64,000 nucleotides of DNA from Entoloma clypeatum (Eukaryota > Basidiomycota > Agaricomycetes > Agaricales > Entolomataceae). The notes beneath the pieces were generated by a model. It had not been told where the DNA came from and ran no database searches. It was given only the letters and a program-made list of their open reading frames with translations. Both the position numbers and the translations under genes were made by a program. Below, in pieces: positions 35,278-45,817 of the stretch (within the stretch, counting starts at the first letter, position 1; each line of letters opens with the position of its first letter). The DNA lies in NCBI GenBank assembly GCA_963565915.1, contig OY751486.1, positions 1-64,000 of the forward strand, in the 5' to 3' direction.

Positions 35278-35325
35278 CCTGCAATCCTCTTCAGCTTTGC
35301 TAGTGGCCTCAGACGGGCGGGGCGC
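35278..35325. promoter_or_regulatory. 48-bp divergent intergenic interval
   Basis: Separates the ATG of the minus-strand zinc-finger gene (35277) from the ATG of the plus-strand gene (35326). Any core promoters and 5' leaders must overlap each other's coding regions or share this interval. No TATA-like motif is obvious. Confidence 0.5.
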
Positions 35326-37832
35326 ATGGAAATTCAGGCTCTGTTGCCGATGGAGTGGGGCTATGTATGGAAGGGAGGGTCAGGTGTATCAGAACGAAAC
35401 GTTTATAATCTTACCCGAACCCTCTCCCTTGGCCGACATCCTAGCCTCGCTCCTGAAAGGGCCTCCGCGACGCAAATCCGGCTCCGTCCTCCTGTGGGAC
35501 AGGGCTTCAGACGAAAGCTTCAGTGAGGATGCCAGGGGGAGGTGTGTAGATTTGCTTACAGAAAGCTTCTCCTCCAGTTGTTGCCCTCGCTTGCCCCAAG
35601 AAGCTGGCCCGGCCTTGCAAGTCCTTCGGAGTCGCGCGGCCCTCAGTGCCGCGTATGACGCCCCGGGACCCAGCGCTTCTTCCTGCTCTTTGAGAACCTT
35701 GAGCTGACATGGTAAACTTGGACGAGCTGCGAATTGGGAGGGGAGAAGAAGTGCCAGGGGTTCAACTTACGGCACCCCTTAACCTGCCCCCATCAGCGCT
35801 GTTTCCCTCCATCAAAACACGTGTTGTCACCTATTTAAGGGTAGCTTTCTGGAATCGCATCGACAACAAAGGACCCATGGCCCCTCTTGTATACCTTTCG
35901 CCGGCGGACCGCATTACCGGCTGGCAGGTTCCAACAGTCAAGTCGCCGATCAAACCGCAAGACTGGGCAGACTATGTTGAGAAAGCAGCGCGCTACGAGC
36001 CTCCTAGGAGTGTCAATTTACTCGGGGACTCCAAAGGGTGGCTTGAGGTCCAGGTGCAAATTCTGGCTGGTGAGAGGCCGGGCTTTCTTGGGAGCCTCTT
36101 CCTCCCGAATCGATACTGTGATCTTTGGCATAGATTGATGTACGGCTGCATTTTCAACGAGACCCTGTTAAACTGGTGGGAGAAAGAGGTCAAAGGACTG
36201 GCAGGAAAAGAAAGCCTCAGCAACGACGACCTCATCAAATTGCGCTGTCGAGACAACGTCGCCGTCAAAGCCGTCCAATACGTGCTTTATAGGCGTTACG
36301 TGGTCCAGGAGCTGATAGCGTTGCCATTGGACGAGCTCCCAAGCTCAGTTAGGTCCCTCACCGAGTTTGGCATAAGGGAGTTTAGGGATTGGCATGGCAC
36401 GGCAGTTGAGCAGGCCTTGAAGGAGTCTCCTCGGTCCTTCAAGTTGGACCCCACCTCGGAGAGTAACCTTTCATTTTTTCGTAGGCCTTCTCCCGGTTGA
36501 CCTAGCAGAGCTATACTCATTTGCATCCCAGGGTCCGACTACAAACATCTCCCCCTCATTGAGGCTCAGGAGGCACCGGCCGGGGATTGGAGCTGGTGGA
36601 AGGGAAAGATCACGCACTACAACGTAGAGAAAACCATTGAGGAAGAGGTGCGGTGGTACATGGAGAGTGAGGATAGAAAAAAACATAAGGTGAATTTCAA
36701 AGGGCAGGCCAAAATGCCTCAAATATGGAACGAAGGTGACACTCCCCCCATATCGTTTTGTAAACCCTTGACTTTGTGTAAGGTCAGGAACGGAGAGAAA
36801 GGTGAGTCAATTACTTCTCGTTTCTCCTTTTCTGATTCTCACCTAACAATAGCACCCGACCCTCGTCGACGGCCCCAGGAATACCTGTTGAACCTCCTGA
36901 AGGGCATCGAGAAAGGGGGCGATGTGGAGCTCCTGTGTATTCTCCTACCCGAGGAGGTCCGCTCCCTGCACTGGGTCCACCTCACGCCTGGGGAATGCAT
37001 TGAGAAGATGCCGTACATATATGACAGGTCGAGTAGGTTGGTTGAAAAGTGGGTGAGAAGCAGAGAAGGGGAAGCAGCCGAGTTTTCCGACGAAAAATTT
37101 GTTCGAGCGGCATTGAAGGCTCTTCGGACCCAGGAGAGTGAGGAGGATGGGGGTGAGTCAAGCGAAAGCAGCAGCGATGGCTCGAGCGACCGGGACGGCG
37201 ATGGCTCGAGCGACCGGGACGGCGATGGCTCGAGCGACCGGGACGGCGATGGCTCGAGCGACCGGGACGGCGATGAGTTGAGCGCTGCGGATGTGCAGGG
37301 AGGTGGTGAAGAGTCAACAGGCGACGGTGTTGAAGTTGGTCAGGATACAAGGGGGCCGCAAAACAATGGCGCGGGGGGGGCTGCGCCGCCGAACGAGCCG
37401 GAAGTCGAAGGGTCAGGGGATATGGAAGGCAGGAAAATGGAGGGGGTTGAACCTCAGGGGCCGGGGGTTATGGAAGACGATGGTATGGAGGGCGTCCTAG
37501 AACCAAAGCAGGCGGGGGCTGACAAACCAAGGGCCCTGGAGGATGTGGTTATGGCGGATGGCAGAAACAAGGAGGCGCAAGGGGCGGCGGGGACGGGTGT
37601 TGCAGGGATACAAGAAATGGACGAGGAAGTCGAGAAACACGGACGCGGCGGGGAGCGCGGCCAAATAGCCACAAGAGCTCCTTCTGCTCCGAGGGCTTCC
37701 CCCGAGCCCACGCCGGGTCCCAACACTTTCGCTGAGCCCGCACCGAGGCCAGGGCCTCTGTCGCCACCCAACCCCCTCCCCTCGGATCCGTTCCTAAGGT
37801 TCGACCAAACCCGCGCAGGCCTTTATAGCTGA
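35326..37832 (+). CDS. Uncharacterised protein with long acidic C-terminal tail
   Basis: Predicted 702-aa protein from seven exons: 35326-35383, 35445-35541, 35578-35620, 35674-35711, 35840-36462, 36532-36801 and 36853-37832; every junction keeps frame. It starts MEIQALLPMEWGYVWKGG, includes RFFLLFENLELTWVAFWN, a globular Trp-rich half (LLNWWEKEVKG, GDWSWWKGKITHYN) and a C-terminal 220 residues very rich in Asp, Glu, Gly, Pro and Ser. Four 24-bp repeats give tandem GSSDRDGD units. Introns 2 (36 nt) and 4 (128 nt) are atypical in length, so the exons around 35542-35839 are the weakest part. No domain is recognised. Head-to-head arrangement with the zinc-finger gene suggests co-expression and possibly joint function. 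Confidence 0.6.
37179..37274 (+). repeat. 24-bp coding minisatellite (4 copies)
   Basis: Four essentially identical 24-bp units starting GGCTCGAGCGACCGGG inside the acidic tail of the preceding gene. The unit length keeps the frame, so copy-number change would only lengthen or shorten the Ser-Asp-Arg-Gly tail. Confidence 0.9.
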
Positions 37833-37893
37833 GCCCCGCGCCGGCCTTCGAGCGTCAACCTTGAATGCTTCTTCCATAAAAACTATGTTTTTT

Positions 37894-39260
37894 TTAGTTA
37901 TGTTTTTGACTTAATTTTTGGGAATCTGGGGATCTAGCAGCCTGCGTCGCAGGGGTCAAATCTTCAATGACATCCCAAATGCCTGATGAGGAAAGATATT
38001 GGACAATGTAATCCATTGGATCTACACAAGAACCGACTAACGCATCCGTCAGTACATGATTTGTATATTTTGTTGTTACATACAGGTCGGAGGCAGAGCA
38101 TCTTCATCGTTATCTTGCATTTCTTCACCTTCTGAATTGGATAGATCATCAGGGTATCATACCGAATCGCCATCCGAGATGCTGCTGTTCTTGTCATTCA
38201 CATCATTGACACCCTCTACCAACTCAGTTTCAGATGTTTCTTGATCAACGCCCAACCTCTTCTGTAGCGTTTCGGGAATAGGAAGCCCACGGAAGCTGTT
38301 TTGCGCGGTATTCTCACTCATAGGAAGTGGTCCTTTTTCACGAATAGTTTCCAGCCGTTCAACGGTGTCTTTTGGGGCATATTTTCGGAGCGAAGCCATG
38401 CCGATTGTTGTTGTTGCCTTTATATTCATTTTATTGTCAATTTGAACACAACAACACGTGTCAGTACACTTACAAGTGCAGCCGTTCTATGTAGGGTATG
38501 GCTATCATTCAGCTCATCCTCCGTCACTTTTGCTGCAGCGACTGGGTATATGAGATTTTTGGAGAGTTGGAATGACTGAGCAATTGTATATAGCAACGCG
38601 TATTTTTTATCACATCGTCATTCCTTCTATCTTGACAGGTTTATCTGGACCGCTTTTGTCTTTTGGACCTAGTGTATCATCCATGATCTTAATGATATCC
38701 GGAGAGACTAGCGTTCCACTGAGAAAGAATGGTGGCGTTGGTCAGCGGTCCATTTTTATAAGGAGATGTATCATTACAAGGGTTGAGCATGCCGTCAATT
38801 CTCTGTCCCTGGAAATCGCGAGCGAAAAGGATGTCGTTATCAAATCGTTCAAAGAATCCTAAGGTGTGGTAACGTTAGCACTTGTTATATGGTGGATGAA
38901 TACCATATGACGAACTTACCCAGGCTCTGAATATACTCATCGGACCCCATCGGGACGACAAGCTCTTTCTCAAAATCTAAATTTTTTCGCATGGCTGCCA
39001 GGGATGTGTCGACAACAAAAACCAAAATGCGTCCAGTTGATTGGGTTTCCCATTTGGTGCGGTCGATAAGAAGGTGGTCCTTTACTTGATAAATGTAAGG
39101 AAATCGTGCATCCCTGGCTTCATGAGATTGGAGAATTCCATCGGGAATGTTGAATTCAGGGGCTGGGGGTTGTCGACATGCATCCTTCTATCATATTCCA
39201 AGCTAGTATACATGTGGTCAGCTTATTATTTTGTGCTCGAACTCGTATGCAACGACATAC
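37894..39260 (-). CDS. Uncharacterised multi-exon protein
   Basis: A coherent minus-strand series of exons: a 5' part with MHVDNPQPL or YIYQVKDHLLIDRTKWETQ (frame uncertain), then MRKNLDFEKELVVPMGSDEY, a GTAAGT intron, FFERFDNDILFARDFQGQRI, SFQLSKNLIYPVAAAKVTED, another GTAAGT intron, ASLRKYAPKDTVERLETIRE with RGLPIPETLQKRLGVDQETS, and a 3' exon with DPMDYIVQYLSSSGIWDVIE ending at a stop near 37894. No family is recognised. The start and two 3' junctions are not settled. Confidence 0.5.
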
Positions 39261-39433
39261 TTGTTTTTTTCTTTCTTTATTCTACTTGACTGACTATATT
39301 ATTTAAGGAAACTGTTGCGCCAGTGACGCGACTTAGGCTGTTAACTGAATTTTCTAAGATTAGAAACAAGTTGAACTTTTGAAACTCAGATCAAACAGTG
39401 CGTGGCAAATGTGGAGGGCAGGTTGCCTGTGAT

Positions 39434-39469
39434 CACGTGTAACATTGAATTTTCATAGTTGCACGTGCA
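39434..39469. promoter_or_regulatory. Imperfect CACGTG palindrome
   Basis: TTTCATAGTTGCACGTGCA (39451-39469) repeats one half of the 27442-27479 palindrome exactly. The left half (TCACGTGTAACATTGAAT) is a degraded mirror. It lies roughly 180-230 bp upstream of the probable start of the minus-strand gene ending at 37894, matching the position of the first palindrome relative to its gene. Confidence 0.6.
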
Positions 39470-39763
39470 AGTACAACTTGAAGTACAAGGTACCTTAGCG
39501 TATTCCAAGCATCCGTCCAACTGCCATTAGGACCCATATCTATGCATCTAGTAAACAGTACAACAGCAAACGAGTAATAAAAATCAAATCATGAAATATA
39601 TCAAGTTTTTTTATCGTCTGTCTTTTGATTTTAGAAAAAAGTCCACCATAAAAAAATACCGTTGAAAACTATGTATTGCGTTTGTGATAGTTTCCGCTAT
39701 TTTGTTGTGTTTTTGCATTGTTAGCTGTATGTTGGGCTAGTTGCAAGGTATGTATTTATATAA

Positions 39764-42248
39764 TCAAGGCAATATTACGGCGAGAGATTCTGTCTTGAAT
39801 TCCATTTTTGGTACCCGACGCCCAGCATTTGGCGGTTTGACATCACAGCGTCCTCCATTGACAGACACTACTTTGTATATTGTTCCTGCGATATCCCCCT
39901 CGAACGGTACCACAAGCTGACCGACTACTGTGGGGCGAACAATGGAAACACATCGTTCAGGAACCTTCAATATTGTTGTCCTGTCAAAAATAATCTTGGC
40001 GTCCATGTCTTCTACGCCTGTCCAAATACCTTCCCTGTTTTCATAGTCTCCACTTTTCCAGCCTGGATCACGTAGAACCGGTCTTGTATCTTGTATCTTG
40101 ACCTTGATTCGTTTGTCCTGAGCCCACATTGCAAGCATCCATGGATTTTTGCCTGAATTTGATGTTAAGTGATATCGTTACAAATGTTTTAAAATAGTCA
40201 CGGCGTTGGGAGCCAGGTGTTCGTGAGGAAGGATCCCAGGCTGGACTGACATGGCCAATAATTGAAGGTGGGAGGGGTGTTGACGGTGTTAATGGATGAC
40301 TTGACAGCGGTGTAGTTTTCTGGTATCTTTCATGTAAATTGATGCTGGATCTCAACGCATCTGATCCACGCATATGATTCAGGGGTCGGAACGTGGCGTC
40401 ATATCTGTAGAATGAATTAAATATATACAAGTAATATGGAATTAACACATACATTGAGGTCAAGTTTGCCAAGGATACTGGTTCGCATCTCTGGGTGGCA
40501 TCCATTTCTACCAGGACGACATCGTTTGCTTGTGTGGACCTTATAATACCTGTGTACTGTTTGAATGCAGTATGTCCTATCACACGCACGCGACAGCCTA
40601 TAAATTTGGAGTTAGGGTCATCACGTTTGGCCAAAAAGGCAACCTTGTCAGCGCGGTGCTGGTCATGTATTGCTGGGATATCAGCTAGACCAATATCTGG
40701 ATAGACAAATTCAACGTAACATGACGCTATAATAATCTGATCCAAAAGTAAGTCAGAAGGTGGTAAGATTGGAGGGTTGATATCACCTCTTGTGCTGATT
40801 TTCTGTCGCATACCACCAGAACCTCACCTGAAACAGAAACCACCCATCCGATGAAATCTTTGTGCGGACCGACATTTACCAATATTTCGTCTCCAATGGA
40901 AATGTTCTTGGACACATGAGACAAAGGGACGGTGATGCGTATGTTGTCGTGAATTGTTATGATGTCGACGTCATCCTCGTTTACGATGGCGACAAAACCG
41001 ACTGATCCGGCAGTACTTCCTGCAATGACCTTGACTTGATCTCCGATGCGCAATCTTCGACTTTCTATGAGGTCCAGCTGTTGCTGTACGAAATTGTCGG
41101 GAATGCGCCGGCTTTTTGCAAACAGAAGTATGTCCTCCTTGGTTGGCCTTGCCTCAATGTAAGGCGGCATACAATCCTTTATGAGATAACCGTCCATGTA
41201 TGTGTTGTTTTGAAAATCAAACACCTGGTTTCTGGGGTCGACTGCTTTCTCCCCATATGCTGCTCTGACGGCCGTTGGATCAAAGAGTACTCGTGCAGGT
41301 CGTGCCATTTGTTTTTGTTTCCCTTTTCGTGACTTTCGATTCGATGAATGGGAGAGGTCAATGCGAGGGACAACGAGCGCGTCTATGTGGGTGCTGCTGT
41401 ATATATAAATAACCAAGGCAATGTCTCCATGGTATTGCCCACGGCGCAATTGGATCCATTGATGGTGTTTCGGTATGAATGGTGTTGTTTCGCGCAGGTA
41501 TCCATGGACCTCATCTGGCACAACGAGATTTATCTTGTGGGCCGTTATATCGGAAAACCCCTCACAAAGATATGTGATTGTCGCCACGTCTTCTGTTTCG
41601 ATTGCAATGCAACCCGGTATTGAATGACGTCCTATTATGGCCCGTATAGATGAATACTTGTCGCCTGTTGATATGATTCTTTTAAACAATTTGAAAGTGC
41701 TGGTTTCCTCGGTGCCGGGCTGGGTGGCGTTGGTTCGGGCTCAACATGATTACCGTGATATATCTTACCTTTACCGCAACTCTGTATAGTTTAACATCAT
41801 TGTGTGTTAATCGTATAAAGGGAGGGGGTTCGGGTCGTGACTCGGATATTTCTTTCAATTTTTCTTCAGATAATGCTTGTTGACGCGCCCGGATTAATAG
41901 TTCCTCCCATTCATGTTCTTCGGCATATGCCCTTGCGTGTTCCCGATACAGGAGTCGATGGGACAACTCCATATCGACAGGTGCTGGCTCATCATTTTCT
42001 GTGAAGTCTGAGTAATGTTAGTCTGAAAATTTGCCAATGACATGCAATGGCTATGCACCATCAGATGAGTCGTCTTCTTCATCTGTATGAGGCTCCGAAT
42101 CGTCCACAGCAGCCTCAATATCCAGAAAACGTATTGGATCAAATTTCTACTGATTATCAATAAAGAACTCATTATCTCAATTTGGCCTCTGTACCTCAAT
42201 TCTGCGCCTCTTTTTTGAAGGCTCAGCGACCTGGCATTATTGGATCGT
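39764..42248 (-). CDS. SPT5-like protein (NGN and KOW domains)
   Basis: Multi-exon gene resembling transcription elongation factor SPT5, which clamps RNA polymerase II. In order: a basic SKKRRRIE nuclear-localisation-like start, acidic segment DIEAAVDDSEPHTDEEDDSS, a helical EEHEWEELLIRARQQALSEE region, an NGN-like domain (IRAIIGRHSIPGCIAIET ... INLVVPDEVHGYL), KOW-like segments (WIQLRRGQYHGDIALVIY, VPRIDLS; LRIGDQVKVIAGSTAGSVG; SIGDEILVNVGPHKDFIGWV; FIGCRVRVIGHTAFKQYTG), a Ser/Thr/Pro region and a C-terminal domain with WTGVEDMDAKIIF. It is shorter and more diverged than housekeeping SPT5, so it is probably one of the accessory SPT5-like copies seen in mushroom genomes. The exact start (about 42248 or slightly upstream) is uncertain. 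Confidence 0.75.
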
Positions 42249-42405
42249 GTTGTGAGGACATTATCCATGGGCGCTATATTGTATGCCTACTTTGTTTTCC
42301 CCTTGGGCAGATAGTTTTGAATCCATGCTATATGGTAATTCGATAGTCTTATAAAGTGGTTATTTCGTGTCTACGATGTGAAGCGCCCCTTGTCTGCGGT
42401 TCTGT

Positions 42406-42996
42406 TCACAATGATGTGGAAAGTGTGGGTTGTTCGTATTCAAACTCCGCCTGCCGCCTTAGAGCTCTGAGTATTTGAGGGCAGGCTGTCATTGAGCATG
42501 TGATTAATACACGAGCAAGACAAATAATACTGGGGTGTGGGCCGTTGCAGAGCACGGCGGGTCCGAGTTCGTTTTCGTCGAGGTCGACCAAGAATCCGTA
42601 ATGCAAACAACTTCCTGTAGTTAAATTGAGCTGCCAGCATGAATCCAGGAGATGAGAGACGGAGGAACCGGGGCTGGAGAGTGCATCGAATGGGTGATTA
42701 CGCCAGTAGGCAGCCAAATCGAGGCGGCGAAGGCCGTTTATTGCACAAGGAGCGCATTGTCGCCAAGCACATTAAGGACCAGGTGAAATCGTGACGTGAG
42801 CTGAATTCCGCACTAACATCTGCGTAGAGAAGTGGGCTATTTCGATGGCACCGCTCTCTTCCTTTTCGCCTATTCTTATGCCTGTCGTGGCGGCGTTTAT
42901 CCTTAGGACACCATTTCGCACATACCCGTTTGCTCTCCACGACTCTCCCCATCCTCCTGGATACATACATTTTAGAGGTCTCGATCCAACATCCAT
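42406..42996 (-). CDS. Hypothetical protein, possibly frameshifted
   Basis: Exon-like pieces: MDVGSRPLKCMYPGGWGES with SGAIEIAHFSTQML (42996-42790), then FHLVLNVLGDNALLV, then in another frame INGLRRLDLAAYWRNHPFDA through YGFLVDLDENELGPAVLCNG to a stop at 42406. No splice site with good consensus joins the last two frames, so either a small intron is missed or a one-base shift has broken the gene. The family is not recognised. Confidence 0.4.
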
Positions 42997-43394
42997 TCGA
43001 ATGCGCTCAGAAACTTGTACATCAGTATTCGACGGAGAAGCATATGTATTTAATTTAGCTCTAGAGATTATGACTTGTTACTGTAACGCGGCGAGAAACT
43101 CCTCAGCCTATTGAGTCCGCCGAAATGATGTTGATGATTCCATCCTGATCCTGTATCACGACGGCACCACGGCAGGCGCTGACTCATAGGCTGTGCCTTC
43201 GCTCATCAGTGTGGGAGGTCTGCATCGGCGCGGCCTCTTGGGAGTCCGTCACAGCCACAGCCAAGCCCGACGCAGTGTCAGCCATCAGTGGACCCAGCCT
43301 GACACGTCAGTCCGCACATGCCTGTGTCTCGACAGCCAATTGCATCCGGTGTGGCTGTACAGCCTGGAGTTTTCGCACAGTCCTCAATCAACGA

Positions 43395-43530
43395 CGCTGC
43401 TCGTGGTCTCCTCTCTGCACTCCTCGCGGGCGAGGGCCGTTTTGTCGGGGAGTAGTCCCTGGCATCCTGTCTCTCATCCTTCGTCCGTTTCCTCGCCACT
43501 TTGTCCACGAAGACCGCTCGACGGGAATCG
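43395..43530. repeat. Dispersed copy of the GGGGAGTAGTCCC subtelomeric segment
   Basis: 43424-43480 matches 4690-4745 and 7945-8000: CTCGCGGGCGAGGG, then a GGGGAGTAGTCCCTGGCA core, then a TGTCTCTCATCC tail. This links the internal inverted-repeat block to the distal subtelomeric repeats. Confidence 0.75.
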
Positions 43531-43544
43531 TAACGGAATATGGC

Positions 43545-44848
43545 TGACATGGCCTTAAGTGCGCCTTAGACGCCCCGCGTAAGCCCTAGGGTTCGCCCGA
43601 CGTGCAATCCTGCAACACTACGCAGGTGTGGCGAGGACTGTCGCGCGGTGTTCGGAGATGGTGGGTCAGATGGGGCGTCGTTCCCTCAGATGAGTGAGCT
43701 AAAGAAACAGGGATCTACGAACGCTACATGACAGATCACATGGTGTGCTCAGCCAGAACCAGTCCCCGACACAGGTTGAAAAAGTCGACCCCCTCCTGGC
43801 CCAACCAGCCTGTCCACAAATGCTCAGACACAGGCCAAACAGGAGTAGTCGCCCCACACACGTTGTGTTTGGTGTCGCCCGCTCGCGCTGGGAATGCGGG
43901 GGCCTTCGACTCTGACATCGGGCTCGTGCACCGAACAGTTCCCTTGAAAGGAAGCCACAGAAGTCGAAGGTTGGGGAGACAAACCCACACTATTCTACAT
44001 CGCCAGCACCCCGCACATGCTGTGTTTGGCGTCACCCGCTCGCGCTGGGGACGTGGGACCCGTCGACTCTGACATCGGGCTCGCGCACCGAACAGCTTCC
44101 TTGAAAAGGAAGTCGCAGACGTCGAAGATTGGCATGTGATGATATGACGAGGCTAACGTGGTGCAGAGGCGGGTGAAGTAATGAGCACAGACAACAGGGA
44201 ATCTGCCACGGTCATTGTCGTTAATGGTGTGAGTGAAGGACACACATTGCATGCAGATGTTGTAGACAAAGTTGGGAGGCCATGAGGCTACTGAAGCTGG
44301 ACAGGAGATGAGATGCAGATCAAGATGTACATGGGTAACATCAAAGTAACACGGCTCAGGAGATCATCGCAGTACACTGACAACAGGCACAGTTTGAGCG
44401 GCTGGCAACAGCTCTTCATCACTGCGACCCTCTCACTGTGGGCTGGTGGGCGGCTGGCACCAGCTCTCCACTTCACCGCACTGAGGTCATTATCGACAAG
44501 ACAAAATCCTAGTGCACAGCCACTGCATCCCCTCCCCTCACAGAACCGCATTTGCTGGGGATGTGGGCCCGTCGGCGGTGCGAAGTCGAAGGTTGGGGAG
44601 ACAAACCCGCGCTATTCTGCATCGCCAGCACCCCGCACATGCTGTGTTTGGCGTCACCCGCTCGCGCTGGGGACGTGGGGCCCGTCGACTCTGACATCGG
44701 GCTCGCGCACCGAACGGCTTCCTTCAAAGGAAGTCGTAGAAGTCGAAGGTTGGCTTGTGATGATGATGTGGCACAGGAAAACAAAACGAGGTTGCAGTTT
44801 TAGCTCCGAATCGGGAATTTCCGGTGCATCAACGTCTGGACTCAAATA
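43545..44848 (-). repeat. Right arm of a large inverted repeat
   Basis: Reverse complement of 32013-33474. The inner edge begins GGCTGACATGGCCTTAA; the outer edge ends TTTCCGGTGCATCAACGTCT. Mirror-image open frames (for example 43728-44072 with 33288-32944) are nearly identical, showing recent duplication or gene conversion. Confidence 0.9.
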
Positions 44849-44979
44849 TCACACGGTATCGGAGTTTAAATACTTTATACGATACATAGCACAGAATAAC
44901 CAACAAAGGATCTGGTTGGCATGCTGCTATTTCTCAGCACAGTAGGCAGCACTTACAGTGATTGTATGCTCACCTTCCA

Positions 44980-45303
44980 TCAAACATACACAGCAATAGT
45001 TGTGAACTCGACATCTTGAAGCCCCATCTCCGCTTTGATGCCACGGGCCTGATCATCTTCTTTGAAGATGACCCGGCTGCGGGAGCGAATCGAGTCATCG
45101 GTAGTAGTTGTGTGTGTGAAAATGAGGAAGGAATGTTGCCCTTCATAGTCGCACGACCTTATACGGGCCTTGAGATTCTTCTTGCGAAGGTAACGGTTGC
45201 CCAAAACCATGTAAAAACCCTCATCGAGTTCAACGCCCCGCTCTTCGAACCATGTGCGTATTTGCTCAGGAGTACGTTTGTAGCCTCCGAAATGAAGATA
45301 CAT
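44980..45303 (-). CDS. Small hypothetical protein
   Basis: Uninterrupted 107-aa frame starting MYLHFGGYKRTPEQIRTWF and ending VEFTTIAVYV. Codon use and residue order (charged helix followed by a beta-rich segment) look like a genuine protein. No domain is recognised. It lies just outside the right inverted-repeat arm. Confidence 0.5.
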   Translation of the reverse strand: MYLHFGGYKRTPEQIRTWFEERGVELDEGFYMVLGNRYLRKKNLKARIRSCDYEGQHSFLIFTHTTTTDDSIRSRSRVIFKEDDQARGIKAEMGLQDVEFTTIAVYV

Positions 45304-45440
45304 CTTAGTAAGGCATCAGGAAGTTGAGATGAAGAGAAGAACGGGGAACTGACCCTATGTATGATACAGCGAGAAGAGCGGGTCTTTTCGGGCTACCCAC
45401 GCCCGACTTTGCTCTTGCTTGTTGTACAAATCAGACCAAA

Positions 45441-45689
45441 CCAGGCTCCTAAAACCATCCTCTAGTAGGACTTAGCACCACCATTGTTATCTAATCTAAT
45501 CAATCTGTGCCAAACAATTAGAAGATGGGAGGTGGCTTCTGTCGGTTGATCTTGTTACGTTGACAGGTAGAGGCTGCAGCCTCTATAGGACTTAACCACC
45601 TCCCGTCTTCTATTTGTTTGGCACAGATTGATTAGATTAGATAACAATGGTGGTGCTAAGTCCTACTAGAGGATGGTTTTAGAAGCCTG
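45441..45689. mobile_element. Mutator-type MITE with 9-bp target duplication
   Basis: 249-bp element with about 94-bp terminal inverted repeats starting CAGGCTCCTAAAACC on the left and CAGGCTTCTAAAACC on the right, with only about four mismatches between arms, around a loop of about 60 bp. It is flanked by perfect 9-bp direct repeats AGACCAAAC at 45432-45440 and 45690-45698. Long TIRs plus a 9-bp duplication are the signature of the Mutator (MULE) superfamily. The element is too short to encode a transposase. Confidence 0.92.
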
Positions 45690-45817
45690 AGACCAAACTA
45701 ACGTAGTTCTATATAAACATCTGATCGATAACGGCAATATCAGTTTCTCGGATCGCATAAACTGTGGTATGTTGCCTCCTCGTCCTAATTTACCATATCT
45801 TAATACACTGGATAGCT

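Noticed and set aside
35264..35707. 147-codon frame as a separate gene upstream of the acidic-tail protein
   Set aside because: A spliced model starting at 35326 uses parts of it in frame and yields a consistent 702-aa product.
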